A DNA stretch of 64,000 nucleotides, taken from NCBI GenBank assembly GCA_023374045.1, contig CM041779.1:298478167-298542166 (forward strand). The letters run 5' to 3'. Positions within the stretch are counted from its first letter, which is position 1. Each line of letters opens with the position of its first letter. The DNA is from Limonium bicolor (taxonomy: Eukaryota; Streptophyta; Magnoliopsida; Caryophyllales; Plumbaginaceae). The position numbers and the translations under genes were made by a program. The notes under the pieces are model-generated. The model was not told where the DNA came from. It saw nothing but the letters and a program-made list of their open reading frames with translations, and searched no databases. This document shows positions 33,301 through 47,535 of the stretch, piece by piece.

Positions 33301-34862
33301 TTAACTGAGATCGGACGGCCTATATTGCGCGAGTTCTTCAGAGAACACAAATCGGACTCGAGTACTAATTCACCTATATCTCTCGATCTACAGAACGAAA
33401 TTCAACGATTTTGTTTCTATGGATTCGAAATCGAATTCCGGTTCTAATGGTACCGATTTCCCCAATTATCATGCAATATTCATCGAGTTTCGAATTCAAT
33501 TCGAAGGTTAGGGTTTATATTAGTTTCTGAGTTCGATTCGAACACAAATCCGACAAATTCCCTCAATATGGTACGTAATTGATTCAATTAAAACATGGGT
33601 TAGGTCGAAAACACTACCAACAACATTATCGGAGCAATTCGATCGGAAACTCACCGGAATTGCCCGAATCGAAGCGATTCGAAATCGTTTTTCTGGAAAG
33701 GTTCCGACTTCACCTTTCGAGTAGCGAACTTTGGAGGTCTGTAGATTATTCAGATCGAGTTAGGCCATGTTTTTGGGCTCATTAGAAAGAAAAACTTAGA
33801 TCTACACATTGATAACTAGAACTAATCCTAACTCGCATTATACAGAAAGAAAATTGACCCGAAAGTTACGAGTTTACCTGTCGTTTTTCTGTGATTTTAT
33901 GTGCTGACAAATCAGAGACTTTGGCGACTATAACTTCCAAACGGTTAGAATCAGGCTTGGGAATAAACATGAAAGTTGTAGACGGATTAGAGATCTACAC
34001 AACGAGCTAAAGAAATCAAAATTTGGTTGAGAAACGAAGGATTTATGGCTAGACGAATTTACCTGAATTCGAAGGGAACTGGAAATCTGGGTTACGACTG
34101 TGAAAGTGCCAACTTGAGAACGATTTTCCCGTTGATGTAGAAGGAGTTAGGGTTTGTATGAGTTACGGTTGTGAAATGATTCAAAGGAGAAGAGAATAAA
34201 GAAGACGGCTTTGAAAAATATTGAAAGATGAAGAAGATATAGCCGTCACAAGTTAGGTCAAGATCGGTTGTTTGCTGGAGAAAAACAAGGAGGTAAAATC
34301 AGCTAAGTGTTGGGACGCACGAGGGCTGACACGTGGCACTTTATGAAATTTTGGCTCTAAACTTCAAACCAGCATAACTTTGGCTAGGATGGTCCGTTTT
34401 TGACGTTCTTTTTATCGATCTTCATGGTTTTTCATAACCTATTTTTTGGTATAGTTTCATGGTCTGTTTGACCATTCTAAAAAGTCAACCTAGCAAGGCT
34501 TAATAAGCTTTAGGTTTCTAGATTTTATATTGACTTTTGTGTTTCAAATCAATGTTCCAAATGTTTCTAAATCTTTATAATATATTGGAGTGTCTAGGAA
34601 TTTTCCCAAGATTTATTGACTTGTAAATATTTCTATTAAATTCATAATACCATATAATTAATTAATTTAAATTGTATTTAAACATAAGAAATCCTCCAAA
34701 TAATATTCCATAATTCCATATAATAATTTAATGTTTATCCCATAATAATTTAACGTTTATTATTATAACACCATATAATAATTTATTGTTTAATAATATT
34801 ATCAAGGGTATTTAATAAAAGAAATACCCTAAATTAATTTAAATTAATTTAGGGATATTTCA
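30372..34862 (-). mobile_element. Nested solo LTR (4,491 bp)
   Basis: The minus-strand start is TGAAATATCCCTAAATT at 34862 and the end GGGGTGTTACA at 30372. The exact TSD GTTAT is at 30367-30371 and 34863-34867. It is a different family from its neighbours but has the same ends and the same leader layout (predicted intron 30618-31471). An ORF at 30937-31389 has no domain similarity that I recognise. Confidence 0.9.
30618..31471 (-). other. Predicted leader intron in LTR (854 bp)
   Basis: The donor-like ACCAG|GTACGATC is at 31471 and the acceptor-like GGTTTAATCTTGCAG at 30618. The hairpin CAGTTCC/GGAACTG (30660-30680), followed by CACCCC, precedes the acceptor. Its stem differs from the CAGCA/TGCTG stem of other families. 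Confidence 0.35.
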
Positions 34863-35209
34863 GTTATATAACACAAAGTCTAATAAAGAATAGTAAGATG
34901 ATATGTAATATAAGCTAACGTTGCATGAATACATGCAACTATAGGATATAAACATATACCTATGCATGCAACCGAATCAGTTGAATTATATACGGAAGTA
35001 TATGAACATAAGTATAAGCGTTACACTTATAAATATTATGGTTTAGAGTAGTATAAATTCTAACGTTTGAAAACGCTAACTAAGACGTTTTTTTATAAGA
35101 ACCGACGCTTTTGTTTAAAACCGAGTATTAATATGTACTACGAGTAAGAATTTTGGATAATGATACCTTAACAAATAACTGTTGAAATCCGGGGATGTAA
35201 TATCAGGAT

Positions 35210-38200
35210 AGAAATACCCCTAACCTTTAAATAATTAAATAATGATAAATAAGTATTATTTAGGGGATTATTAAACCCTAATAAAAGTATATAAACACTT
35301 AGGCGTTAAAACGCACCAAAACTCCTTAAGGTCAAAAAACGAGCGTTAAAGCCCGACCTTAAGCTAAACAAGTTATATAAGCTATAAAACCCATATGAGG
35401 TTAATCAAGGATCATTTTATGACCTTTAAAACACAAGTTCTCAGTTAGAACTGAGTAAAAATATAATATGCCCGGGAGTTCCCTTAAGGGCCCCTTAAGG
35501 CCCGAAAGTCCCGGAAATACTTTATTAAATAAAGTAAAGCATTATACTTCATTCTAAATACACAATAACAATTTAATGAACATTTAAGATGAAGTTATCA
35601 AGATAAATTCTCAGTTAAAGACAAAGTTCTCGGAGGTTCCCGATGAGGGCCCCATAAACCCCCGGGAGTGCCCCGGAGAGGACCGAAGTGGCACAAACTC
35701 CAATATAAATCATTCTAAAAGTTCATATCATAAATATTCATTATTCCAAAGAGGGTTCTCGAGCTACTTTCCCAAAAATACACAAAGTGCTCGGGGGAAT
35801 TTCTTAACGCTCCTTTTTGCCCCTAGAGTGTCCCGGTAGCCCGGAAATTGCGTTACGAGTTTATATAACCCCATATAACTCAATGTAACACCTTAACATA
35901 TTATTATTGACTATAAACAATGTCAATAAACACTTGGAACTCATAGCGACTAATTATTTTCCAGAAAATCCTTAAAGCGCAAAAACGTACCTTCGGATGT
36001 CACAAAAATGCATTTTACGCAATTACCTTGAAGTTTTTGAGGAGCCACGAGTTGATAATATCAAAAGGGGATAAATTGACCATCTAAATCAGTTAATGCC
36101 AGTGCTAATATCATAGCACCACCAGGGCCGATTTTTGAGTCAAAAAGGTACCTAAAATCAGCATTTTTACCTTAAAACTTTCATCTTTTACCATAATATA
36201 AATGTACCAAATAAATGCTGGAACCTATTACATGTTATAATATGGTCTTAGTAAAATATAATGTGACATGAATTAAATCAAAATCAATCCCAATTAATCT
36301 CTATATGGGGCGCCATTTAGTGTGTATTTTGGCTAGTTTTAGTTAATAAAATTGCCTTATGGTAATGTGACTCACCTAGCATGTGCTATATGATAATGTA
36401 GCAAATATATTCAGTCAATTGGAGCCTCCACTACCGTATGCCTGCAAGGAAACAACAAGAGGATTAGTAATTGAAAAATAATGACATTAACAATACTAAC
36501 TAGACCTACCTTTGTACAATGATATAAACAAATAAACCTACCCACACTTAGCCACATGCTGCCGATTCATATGCAGGAGAAAGGGAGTATTATTGCTGTT
36601 AATCAATCCAATAAAAACAAATACTTAACTAAGCCTAATCACATGTCTAGTATAAAACAAATCTAAATTAGTCTCCTACAATTCTTTTAGCTGTAAGTCT
36701 ACATGGATTTGGAGCTGCCTACATCCATTATGGATGGACACACCTGCAAGAATAAGACAAGGTTAGCATCAATAATCAACTCATTAAATGCTAAACAATT
36801 ACCTTGCCTAACTTCCTATATGCTAGACTTACTAATCAACTCTTAATTCACCCCACATGTGACCGAAAAGCAAGCTCAATAATGAGCATTTTATGGAGCC
36901 ATGAACCAAGCAATTAACTAATGAAAGGAGCCTACCTAGTATGCCTAATCAATTTGATCAAATAAACAAATACCAATCAGATTTTGATCCTTTCATTTCT
37001 TCCTTAATACCTTACGTGAGCATCCGTTCCTTCCTTGCTCATGCAACCGAATTGGTAAGTCCTCAAGCTCTCTCTTTTCTTCTTCCTTTGCTAAGTTAAT
37101 TCCTTAGAGCTTTAAAGCTCCATTAATGGTGTTCTAAGTTCTAACACCATTTTAATGTAATTTCCTAGTTAATTCTACCAAGTCTTGAAGCAAGAAATCA
37201 TCCTAGCAACTACCCAAGAAATCGCCAAGCTTAAGTGTTCCATGGAGGTTCCTAGATTCAACAACAACATAAGGAACAACAAGATCAAGTTAAGGTATAT
37301 TTTCATGTTGAAAATCCTAAGTAAATTCCTTAAGGTATTTTCGAAAATTAGGAACTTCTAAACCTATATTCTCTTCATTATTTCATGAAGGAAACTTGGA
37401 TCTACAATCTTCCCATGGTGTACCAAAAATACCTTGTTGAATTCCTAAGGTAAACTCTTGTAAAACTACTCCAAATATTAATTATAAGTTCTTGTTAGAA
37501 GTCTAACATTTGGATCTCCTAAACCTATGTGTGGAGGCCGAAAGTTCTTCAACAAAATATCATTAGAGGAGCTTGGAATTCAAGGAGAAATCAAGTACAA
37601 GAATTATCTTGATTTAAGGAGTAAGTTAAATAATTAAGATTTATTAAGCTTAAGTTTGATTTAAGCTTCAAATTTTGGTATAAAAATTATGTATAACTTC
37701 TAAATATATTAAGGCCGAAAAACAATGGATTAAAATGTCAAGAAAATAGTTTATAACATATAAGGTAAGATTATTACCTTAAGGTATATATTTATGTCAC
37801 AAAAATTTATTAAGATACATATAAGTTCAAACCGAATACTTTAGGGATAAAATGTTCTATTTTGAGTTAATAATCATTCTAAGTCATTAGCATAATTTTT
37901 AGAGTTGTTATATGGCTTATATACATTTATATGTATTTATTATAAGGTTTAAATCAAGTTTTGAAAACTATAAGGTAAGTTGAAATTAAAGCCGAGAGTA
38001 TAATGAACTATTTGGTGATTTTAGAAATATATAAGTATATTAACTTATATTATAAATTTTGGGAACATTAAAAATAGCTACAAGTATTTAAATGGCTAGT
38101 TTAATAAGTTATGTGGCTAAAATGTGAATTTTAAAAAGTTTGTGGTATTAAATGTGATTGCCGAGAACATAAGGGTTCATTTGGTATATTTATGGTATAA

Positions 38201-40468
38201 TATAAGGTAGGAATTTATATTATGAATTTTGGTGAATTTAAATAAGTGTACAAGTGTTAAAATAACATTTTATAAAGTTTTGGGGCTATTTGGTAATTAT
38301 TGAGAAGTTTAGGAGTATAGCCGAATTACAAGTGAATTTATTGGTATATTAAAGTATTAATTATGAAATTAAGTCTTGGTCAAAGTGTTGACCAAAAACT
38401 TTGGGTTAAAATGATTTATGACATAAAATATTAAGTTTATAAAAGTTTTGGGGTGATTATATAATTTATGAAAGTTTAGTTATAAAAACCGAAATGATTA
38501 AGGGGCGAATTCATAATTAATAAAACTATAAGGGCCTTTTCGGTATTTTAAGGAATTAAATATTAAAACTATAGTTTATAAGTTAATATATAACTTATAT
38601 AAAGTTTTGGGGTTAAAATGTAAATATAGAAAATATAAGTGGAAACCGAAAGTTTAAGGGATTTAATTTTAATTTATAAAAGTTAGTATGAAAAGATTGT
38701 AATTACCAAAGTTAATGGGGGTATTTAGTAAATTATAAAAGTTATATGGTTATTTGGTAATTTATAAAAGTTATTGCGTATAAAATATAAATACCGAATT
38801 AATAAGGATGGTGTTGTAATTTAAAACTATGTAATATGCTATATTAAGGAATATAATATAAAGTTTATAAAATAAAGGTGGTTATAATAAAAATAACCAA
38901 ATGGTATAATATAAAGGATAAGTGGAAATAATTATGGGTATATGATTTATGAAATGGAAAATATACAAAAAGGTAGAAATTCATTATCACATGTGAATGT
39001 CACATAAAATAACGAACTGTTGAACTACTTTGAGTCACTGTAAAATAACAGGGGGAAATAAAGAACATACTTGATTAGTATATTACAAGTATTAGTTCTA
39101 CAGTGACAGTACTGTAATATTTAGTAAACAGTCGTATTAATATAACCCGGTATTGTATGTATATATAACAGCGTACGGGAAGGGATTACTAGAGCGTGAA
39201 TTGTCAAGCTAGCTGTTACTACGGTGAACGGTATGTTAATTGTGTGGTCTGAATGTCCTAAGGATTTTCCTGAGGTCCAGACGTTGTGTGTTTAAATTGT
39301 TAAGAGTGATATCTGTGATTTTATGTATATTGTTTGTATACTGTATTGCTCAACACTGTTGCGGTGTACCTTACGCGAACGTCTTATGACTGGAAGTTTA
39401 TACATCTAAAAAAAAAGAGAGAACTAACTGACCTTTAGGTATTATTAAACCTAACTGATGGTCAACTGTTATAGTCTTAACTCAAGGATTGGATATTGTA
39501 TCATTGACTAAAGGGCTAACTTATAAAGAGAGGAATCCAGATTGTTTTGACTTTCTGGTTGCGCATCGTGATCACTACGAGAGACTTCAACGGGGAGTCA
39601 CTCAAGGGAATCCATTGTCCACACTCGACGATGGCGGAGGGCACTGCCATTGGTGCACAGGTTCGACCGGATCGGTCAATATATTATCCAGGGCCATAAG
39701 GTCAGCTGGTAACGGTTCCGTTGGAACCCAGGGGACTACCGTCCATTAATAAGTTTTTAAGGGTTGTCTTGACATGACGCCTGAGGTGGAAATTAATTGG
39801 AAAGTTTAAGTGATTGGTTAAAGACAAGGGCCAGGTGGCCAACTAACAAGTACAGTTTAATACGCGTATCTTGTTTGATAGTTGTTATGGTTTATTGGTG
39901 TTTGATTATTGGTTGTTGTTACTACTATGCACTGATGATTGCAGGTGGACTGTTATGTGATTGTTTTATGCTTACAGTTATCACTGTTATATTTGTAAAC
40001 CGGTGTATTATGTAATGAATCTAATATCAAGATGGCTAAAACGACTTAAGGAATCTAAATGACTTAGGACTACAGTTAGCATACCAGCATTTCGATTGCT
40101 GAGCCCTTCAATGGACAAACATTTCAGGTTACTGAAGAAGACACAAGCCGGAGTGCGGGGAACAGGGTAGCTGCTATGTTTTTAAACACTCTTAAGTTTT
40201 ATTTGGTATTGTAATAAAGAGTTTGTTGTATTCAGTTAGTTGCTTATCTAGTTTGGATTTGGTCTGTAATAATTAGAGTGCTCAGTATCTGTTCATCACA
40301 GCGTGAGGGGTCATGGTTGTTGGATGGAGTAAGAGTGCCTTATTACTTACAAGGGTGAGTAACAGCGTGTAACACCAAGGTTAGATAGTTTTTATTTTCC
40401 GCTGCGACGTAATTTACTTTGCTACGACTTGCGACATTTTTAAACAGGTTAGGATTAGGGGTGTTACA
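35210..40468 (+). mobile_element. Nested solo LTR (5,259 bp)
   Basis: It starts AGAAATACCCCTAACC (the first T of the family terminus replaced by A) and ends GGGGTGTTACA. The exact TSD AGGAT is at 35205-35209 and 40469-40473. It lies only 342 bp from the preceding solo LTR, both inside the same host LTR, in opposite orientation. A predicted leader intron is at 39231-40127. No retroelement domains are visible. Confidence 0.88.
39231..40127 (+). other. Predicted leader intron in LTR (897 bp)
   Basis: The donor-like GAACG|GTATGTT and acceptor-like CATTTCAG|GTT bound it. The hairpin CAGCA/TGCTG (40085-40101), then AGCCC, precedes the acceptor. This is a motif-based prediction only. Confidence 0.35.
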
Positions 40469-40614
40469 AGGATTATTGATGTTATTCGGAAATACCGAGT
40501 AAACTAGTCATGTGGATTGACTTCTAGCGTTCTTCAAATTTTTAGATCGTGCTTTAGACGGAGGCGCCCAACGAGGTTAGTGGTCTACTGCGCATCCTAG
40601 GTCTAAGGTGTACG

Positions 40615-41678
40615 GTATGTAAAGGGGTTTGATCTGAGATGTCCTGAGGACTTCCTCGGGCTTAGATATTTGATGTGTGTTAAATAATGATTTGTGATGA
40701 ATGTGTATGCATGAAGTGTGTTAATATCTGTTAATTTCCGCATTATTTTATCTTGCGCGAATGCCCGTCGGGCTAATATTATGTTGACTATTGATCGACT
40801 TATATAAACATACCTATACGAGCAATGTGTTTGCGACTGCCGTTATCTGACATAATACTCTAAGTATTATAAATTATGTAAATTATAACCTAAGTAATAT
40901 ACTTAGGAACGAGATACGACATCGTCAATCTCTAGAGCTTGGACTCGAACATGAACACGACCTAGATTACTTCTAGGCATGCATAAGACCCACAGGGCAG
41001 CCAATAAATAAGTGAATTCTCCACACCTAAAACTATACTTGGTTAACTAAATCATTTGTTGGAGTGTGAATGAGTGTGATGATATACATAAACCTATATA
41101 GCAACCGGCTATTGGTTGCGCATAGAGATCTCTAGAGTTAACACCCGGATCGGGTCTACTCTTATGAAATCCTGATGAGCCTGCATAGATCGTCAGGAAG
41201 AGTGTGCTACTGTTGGCACCAGGCCTTTGGCCATTTAAGGACGCCTTTAAAAGGCAAAGTGGAAGCCCCGGGATCTCCTAATCCCTTGGCACTATGAGCA
41301 CCTTCGTGTGTATGTGGAACTACCGTCCATATGAGTTATTTTGGGTAGCCCTAACTTGACGCCCGATAGTGCTAACCAAATTACAACGTTATGTGAGGAC
41401 CCGGGGGGCCGACTGATGTGATATGTGATGATTGTTATAAGCGTTGCGCGTATTACCGCCTCCGACTTTATTATCTAATGTTATGCAATGATGTGAATTT
41501 TAACTGTAATGAATGATGTGTGTTTATTTACGTTTTTACAGCTTTTAATATAAACTGTAAACCGGCAGAGCATGAAATGAATCTAATGCAAAGACGGTTA
41601 ATAATGACTTAAGTGACCACTAGGGTCCAAACCTAGCATACTCAGCGTTTATCTCTGAGCCTACACGACATTTTGTAG
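40615..41678 (+). other. Predicted leader intron in LTR (1,064 bp)
   Basis: The donor-like TACG|GTATGTAAAG and acceptor-like CATTTTGTAG|GTT bound it. The hairpin here is CTCAG/CTGAG (41641-41659), a paired change from the other families. Confidence 0.35.
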
Positions 41679-42074
41679 GTTGTTGTCTATTGACAAAGCC
41701 GAAGTGCGGGACCCGGGTAGTAGGGCTTTTGCTTTTTGATTACCGCACAGACTTCTTACTGTATTAGGATAGACGCTTAAATTACTTATGGTGATGTTGC
41801 ACTTATTTGGGATACGGATAGATGCTCACTATCGTTGTATATATCTTGAGACTTAGACTGTTGTATAGGCGGTATCTCGTTATCACCGGGAAGTTTATTT
41901 AATGTCGCTATTCTGTTATTATATTTCATATTGCTTCATCACTCGCTTGGGCGAGGGATGACAGGTAACACCCGTGTGAGTTTCCTTTATCGTTTTTCCT
42001 TCCGCTGTGAGACATCTTTATTATTGCTACATGAGAGATTAATACGTGATTACCGAGAAGGGTGTTACAAGAAC

Positions 42075-43790
42075 TCCCTTCTTCCTGTTGGATTTTAGCC
42101 ATCATATGACTTCATTGGCAATCAGAGGACCTTCTAAAATTTGCCTTCCTTTGATTAAAGTAGTTTGGGTCTCACCTACCAAACTGCCTAAGACTTAAGT
42201 CAAGCAGGAACCCTGGATCTTTGCAATGGCTTTATAAACACATCCGATCATACTGATGAGGCAGAATCCAACTATCTTCACTGCTTTAGCTCTCTTCGGG
42301 ATCAATGTTACCCGGGTCATGTAGATACCACGTGGAATCTTGTTTTGTTGGAAAACTGATTTACTGTTTTGGAGAAATCATTCCCGATTATGTGCCATAG
42401 GTTTTTGATGAATTTAAAGTTAAATCCATCAAAACCGGGGAATTTGTCTTCTCCGCAAGCCCAGACTGTTGTTCTTATTTCTAAATCATCATGGATTGAT
42501 TCAAGAGCGATTGCCTCTGCTTGACTAAGTTTGGGGCGGCCCTGGTGTGGGGGGAGAGAGTCACTACTTTTCCTGGCTAAAAAAAGCTCCTTAAAGTGTC
42601 AGACTATTTCCTGTTTTATCTCTTCTGGATTAGAGGAGAGCATATTGTTGATTATGAGGTGAGGAATGCAATTTGAGTTCCGATTCATCGAGGCTTTCCT
42701 ATGAAAGTATATGGCATTTCGGTCGCCTTCCTTTAAGAATTTTTCCCGGGAACATTGCTGCCAGTATGATTCTTGCTATCTCAAGTGTTTCCACAGAAGA
42801 CTTTGGATAGTGTTTCTTCTGGCTCGGCTTGTTTCATCGGCCTGCCTTTGCTCATCAATGACGTCAGTTTTTGCCAATTCTTGCTCTAGTTTTGTAATCA
42901 ACAGATGTGAGTTTCAGAATACTAAAGTGTTCCACTTCTTTATTGAAGTTTTGATTTGTTTCAGCTTCTGCTGCAGGTTTAGCTCTCATAGCTTTGACCA
43001 CTCTTGCTGGAACAGAATGGTGAATGATTAGTGTTTGAGCCACGTATTTAGTGCTCTCAAAGGTTTGGGTCCCCAGTTGAGCTCATCAAGGGAGATCCAT
43101 AGTGCTCTATGATCTGATTGTCTCCACAGCTTTGCTCTCAATTTAATATTATGAAAATTAGCAAGCCATTCAGGTTCTAGAAAAGCTCTGTCAATCTGAC
43201 TCATTGAATTACCTCTTCACCACGTGAATTTGCAGCCAGTGAGTTCGAGCTCAATTACTCCCATAGAGTCTAGCGATGTTTTGAAGTCCTTCATTCCTTT
43301 GTTTTATTGATTGGAGTTTCCCCCTTTTTTGTTATCACCTTTGAGTATCTCATTGAAGTCCCCTACGATTAGTAATAGATTGGAAAAGGAAGCACATAAT
43401 GTTGTGAGTTCTTGATAAACTGCTCTTCCGTCTTCTGTAGATGTGGGAGAGTACATAAGGAGGAAAGTCCCTGTGAAATTGGATTTGTGCCAGCTTACAT
43501 TCATTGCTACCCATCTAGAATCCTTTTGCAAGTTACTGATTACTACATCATTAGTCTTCCTAGCTATGATGATTGCACAAGATTGTCCCACTGCTAGTAC
43601 TTCATCCCACGTGGTCTGGCATTCTAGTCCCCAAAGGGACCTATTTCGGTTAATTGGATGGGAGTGACGAGTTTCGAGCAGCCCTACTAGTTGTGCCTTT
43701 GTTTCTACTATGTCTTTTTTTAATAGTCTCCATTTCTCCTGTCGCCTTGCTCCTTATATGTTTTGGAACAGAAGTTGTTATGTCCTAATT
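42075..43790 (-). pseudogene. L1 LINE fragment, endonuclease and RT N-terminus
   Basis: The 5' part of LINE ORF2. 43745-43304 holds the AP-endonuclease domain (SNLLLIVGDFNEILKGDNKKGG, with N-terminal GLLETRHSHP). 42480-42075 holds the RT entry (PGFDGFNFKFI, TLIPKRAKAV). Stops and shifts are common. Above 43790 I cannot recognise LINE sequence, so ORF1 appears absent. Confidence 0.8.
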
Positions 43791-44690
43791 TTTTTTGTTT
43801 TCTTTCTTTCTGATTCACAAAGGCAGTTCATATTGTATTTTGATCATATATTAGTATGTCTATGACATTCTCCTATTATTATTATTATGATTGCTTGAGG
43901 AAGTAGGGTTATAAAAGTCTTCCTTATTTGTTATTTATTTGTGAAGGAGGATATTTATTAGTTCCTTAATATTTTCCTTCCTTCTTTCTTATTTCTAATT
44001 CACGTTACTTTTTTCCTCCTTCCACTTTTCTGACATTCTCATTCACAACATTTTCCTTCTTCTTCCCAACTCCCACTCTGCATATCTTCTCCTCTCTTTG
44101 CTCATTCTCTTATTTAATCTCTTACCCCTACAATTTAATTGATTGGGTGCTTTGCTGTTCAAGTCCGCCAGATCTTGAGTGTGGGGATTCAGAGTCGATT
44201 CCTGTTCCTCATTCCATTCTTCGCTTCCTTCCAGTTCCGGTTGTCTTTTGTTTTGATCGAGTGTTCTTTGTTCGAGTGGAGATTCAAGGGGTCTGATGTG
44301 TGGAGTCTGCAAATAATTGCTTTTCTTCGGATGTGAGGTAGGTGGTAGATGGATTGAGTTGTGTATGTTCACCCACTGGGGTTCCATTTCGGTTTACGTA
44401 TATGATTGTTTTGACTCTATGATTGGTGATGTTTTTGGTTGATTTTGATGTGTGTTTGATGCGTTAAACCCCGTGGATGTATGTTTTCGATTGGCTATTT
44501 TGCTACAAAAAGATTGGTAAGTTGTGGAGGATTTGTGGCTTGGTCCTGGCTGATTTCCACAATTTATTTTACATTTTTCACTGTGTCCGAACATGTCTCC
44601 AAACATGTAAGTTCAGACATCATGCGCGGGCGGATTTTCTGACTCTCGGCTTACGTCCGAACATGCAAGGTCGGATGCATGTTTAGACCG
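43791..44690. other. Unassigned, possibly the left part of another LTR
   Basis: CT-rich on the plus strand, with a TATA-like GGGTTATAAAAG near 43905. A minus ORF at 44043-44387 is hydrophilic and unsupported. The region continues at 49089 after the solo LTR. That right part ends with the hairpin and acceptor module of the LTRs, so 43.8-44.7 kb plus 49.1-50.3 kb may be one plus-strand LTR of about 2 kb. Confidence 0.3.
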
Positions 44691-47420
44691 TGAAATACCC
44701 CAAACCTAAGTATGTTAATTAAACATCAATTTATGATGTAATAAGGCTAAAACATGCCTTAGAAACAATGGTAGACAATTTAAACCAAAGAAAACACAAG
44801 AAACACCATAAAGTCAATTTAAGCAAATACTTGCTCTAGACTTGGTGTAACCTTGATTAGGACCCAAAGGTCATTCCTAGACCTTATTAACATGCTAATG
44901 AACATGTTAAATCAATTACCAAAGAAAACCAAGCTCAAAAACAAGTTTAAACACAAATTGTGTTTTAAGGATTCTTAAAGCATGTTTTTGAAAAATTGTC
45001 TTGGAAATGAGTTTTGAGTGGCTAAATGACCAAGTTTATACCTTAATAAACATGTGTACTATTTAGTATCACATTAGGAATCCTAAATCAATGAGAACCC
45101 AAAAATTTCACAAATTTGTGCACTAATTATGAATAGTACCCAAATAGTGCCCAAAATAAGTCAAATGACTTCTTTAAGTGGTCAATGGTCAAACTAGCCA
45201 TAAATATCAAGGGGGCATGGTTTCTTAAGGGGTGAGTCACCACATGACTCATTCATAACTTAGAAAAGAAGAGGTAAAGAAAAGAAAAGACAATTCACTA
45301 ACTTTTTGCTTAAGTAAAGGAAATATCCCATTTGCTTTCCTCTCTCCTCACTTCTTCTTCCTTGTCCACAGCATTTTCTTCATTCTCTCTCCTCCAGAAC
45401 CGTGGAAGCTCCAGCCTTCACCTTCTCCAACTTGTTTTGCTTGCCAAATGCAACTCCAAGCTCCAAATCAAAAACTAAGCACACATTTGTCTTAGTTAGA
45501 CCAAGACCTTCCATCCTCTATTTTCATAATTCTAAAACCAGAAGTTGGACTCCATTAAAGGAGCTCCATTTGAAGAGAAAAATTCAGTTTCAAGAGCTAG
45601 TATATACTCTCTTTGGCTTAAGGTAAGAAAAGCTTCAAAAATCATCCTTTTCTTCCATTTTTGTACTTGGCCGAAAATTGCCATTTGAAGTGCCTTGTTT
45701 TACTCTTTGTAATAGCCTTGATTCAATCTTCAAAAGACTAGTGGAGGTCCTCCTTTGATTCTTTACCAAAGTCTATCTTAAGACTCCAAAGGTAATAATC
45801 CATTTTAATGCTTTAAAAACTCTTTTTAACCTAAGAGTAAATTCCATGGGTCTAGGTATATTCCTTAACACTCATTACATTATTTGAATGTTGATTAGAA
45901 GCTTAGCAAGGGAACTAAAAGTCCTTTCTGAAAATCAGTCAAGAAAGCCAAAGGAAGAGAGAAAGAAAAAGGCTTGAAAAACAAGGTAAATTACTTACCT
46001 TAAGGTGGTTTAATGTCTTAGGGAATGGGGTTTAGTTAGATACCAAATGTAGCTTAGAGATTACATTATATAATGGTTTATATAACCTAGGAAAAGAATA
46101 TGAACAAGCTTATGAACTTGTGACTAAGGAGCCAATGGGAAATGAGTTAGTAAGATAAGCATAAGATGGATTATAAGAACATTTATATTGCTATGATATG
46201 GAGTGTTGTGTAAATGCTGGTTGAAAGCTATTTATGTGGGAAATTCAGTGTTTAGTTATGTCATTTAAGGGCCTAAGAGCCATGTCATTTAAGGGCCTAA
46301 GAGCCATATCATTTAAGAGCCTTAGTGCTATGCAATTTAAGATTATTTCACCATATTGTGTTTGTTATGAATGGTTTGAATTGGGTGAGAAATATCATGA
46401 GAAAAGGACTGATGTGTGTATGTTGATTAGAGGAGAAAAAACTATGCATTTGGGCATGGCAATATACTAGAGAGGCTATGGCGAAATTTGAGTAGAAAAC
46501 AAAGTGTTTTTAGTGGATTTTATGGATTAAAATGATCAAGGACTTACTAGGAATCATCAAATGAAATTTGAGTGGAAATGAGTTAACAAAGGTGCTCTTG
46601 AGGATTAGAATGACCTAGAGTTGTCTTGGAGGAGTTAGAAGTCTGGGAGTGATAATCACCTTTAAACTACAAGAGAAGGATTTCTAAGGTTAATGTGAAG
46701 TTTGAGGAAGAATGTTATGAGATGTTAAGAGATTGTCTAGTAGTGAGATAATAAGGATAACTTGGATGGTAATGAGTGGAATTGGGTGATGGAGGTGAAA
46801 ACTTCAAGAGAATATAGTAACTTGTCAAGGGAATGACTAGAAATGGATAAGAGTGTATAACAATGTTAATGGTGAGTAAATTGAGTAAAGGAGATGGAAA
46901 TGTTTAAGAGGAATTTAGAATGGTCAAGTTGAAGGAGTAAAGGTGTGTGTAAGGCTAAGTGATTGTGTAGTTGGATGAGGAACAATGTTAAGGTGTTAAG
47001 AGGATGGCTAGAAATGCATAAGTATATACAAGTTTAGGAATGATGAGTAATAAATGTAAAAGAGAGGAAGTTGTGCATGGAGATGCAACGAGACCTTGAG
47101 AACTATGAGAAGTTTGAGTTAAGGAGATGAGGATGATTGATAATGCTTGAGGAGTAGTCAAAATGGTTGAGAAGAAACACTTTGGTTAGTTGAGGTTTTA
47201 GGCAAAGTTTACATGTTGGAAGTATAAGGAACTAAGTTTTAAGTGTTAGGAACTTAGTAAGAATTTGAGTAAGTGATTAAGGAATTTGGAGGTGGGTTGA
47301 ATAATGAGTTTGGTGGATGATTTAAGAGGGTATTAATGTGCCAAAATGATATAGGAACATACTAGGACACTTGTGGAAGAGATTGGAGTAAAATAAGCAC
47401 TTTGGGAAAGGGTTCTACAG

Positions 47421-47535
47421 TGGACCGACCCAGGGGACCGGCCCTATCTGGGTCGATCGAGCAAAAACTGTCAAACTGGATGCTTCTGCATCCGACCCAC
47501 CCAGGCGACCTACCCTAGAGTGGGTCGGTCGGACC
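47421..47535. repeat. GC palindrome pair in LTR
   Basis: Two modules (about 47421-47458 and 47490-47535) with arms such as GGACCGACCC and GGGTCGGTC around CTAGGGTA-like centres. They align module by module, in reverse orientation, with 52209-52319, although the arm sequences differ. Confidence 0.75.

Larger units (their letters stand above)
26650..42069 (+). mobile_element. Solo LTR (about 5.66 kb) carrying two nested solo LTRs
   Basis: The outer unit starts TGAACCTCTAACTAATTAAAC and ends GGGTGTTACA. The exact TSD AGAAC is at 26645-26649 and 42070-42074. Its own parts are 26650-30371, 34868-35209 and 40474-42069. The start looks like the family TGAAATACCCCAAACC with ten bases (ATACCCCAAA) removed. 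It has a near-start hairpin at 26908-26931, an (AT)n tract near 27211-27233, and a predicted leader intron at 40615-41678. No ORF with retroelement domains exists anywhere in this 15.4 kb. Confidence 0.85.

Noticed and set aside
44043..44387. 114-codon minus ORF in the spacer
   Set aside because: It is complementary to a CT-rich leader-like region, hydrophilic and low-complexity, with no family match that I recognise.
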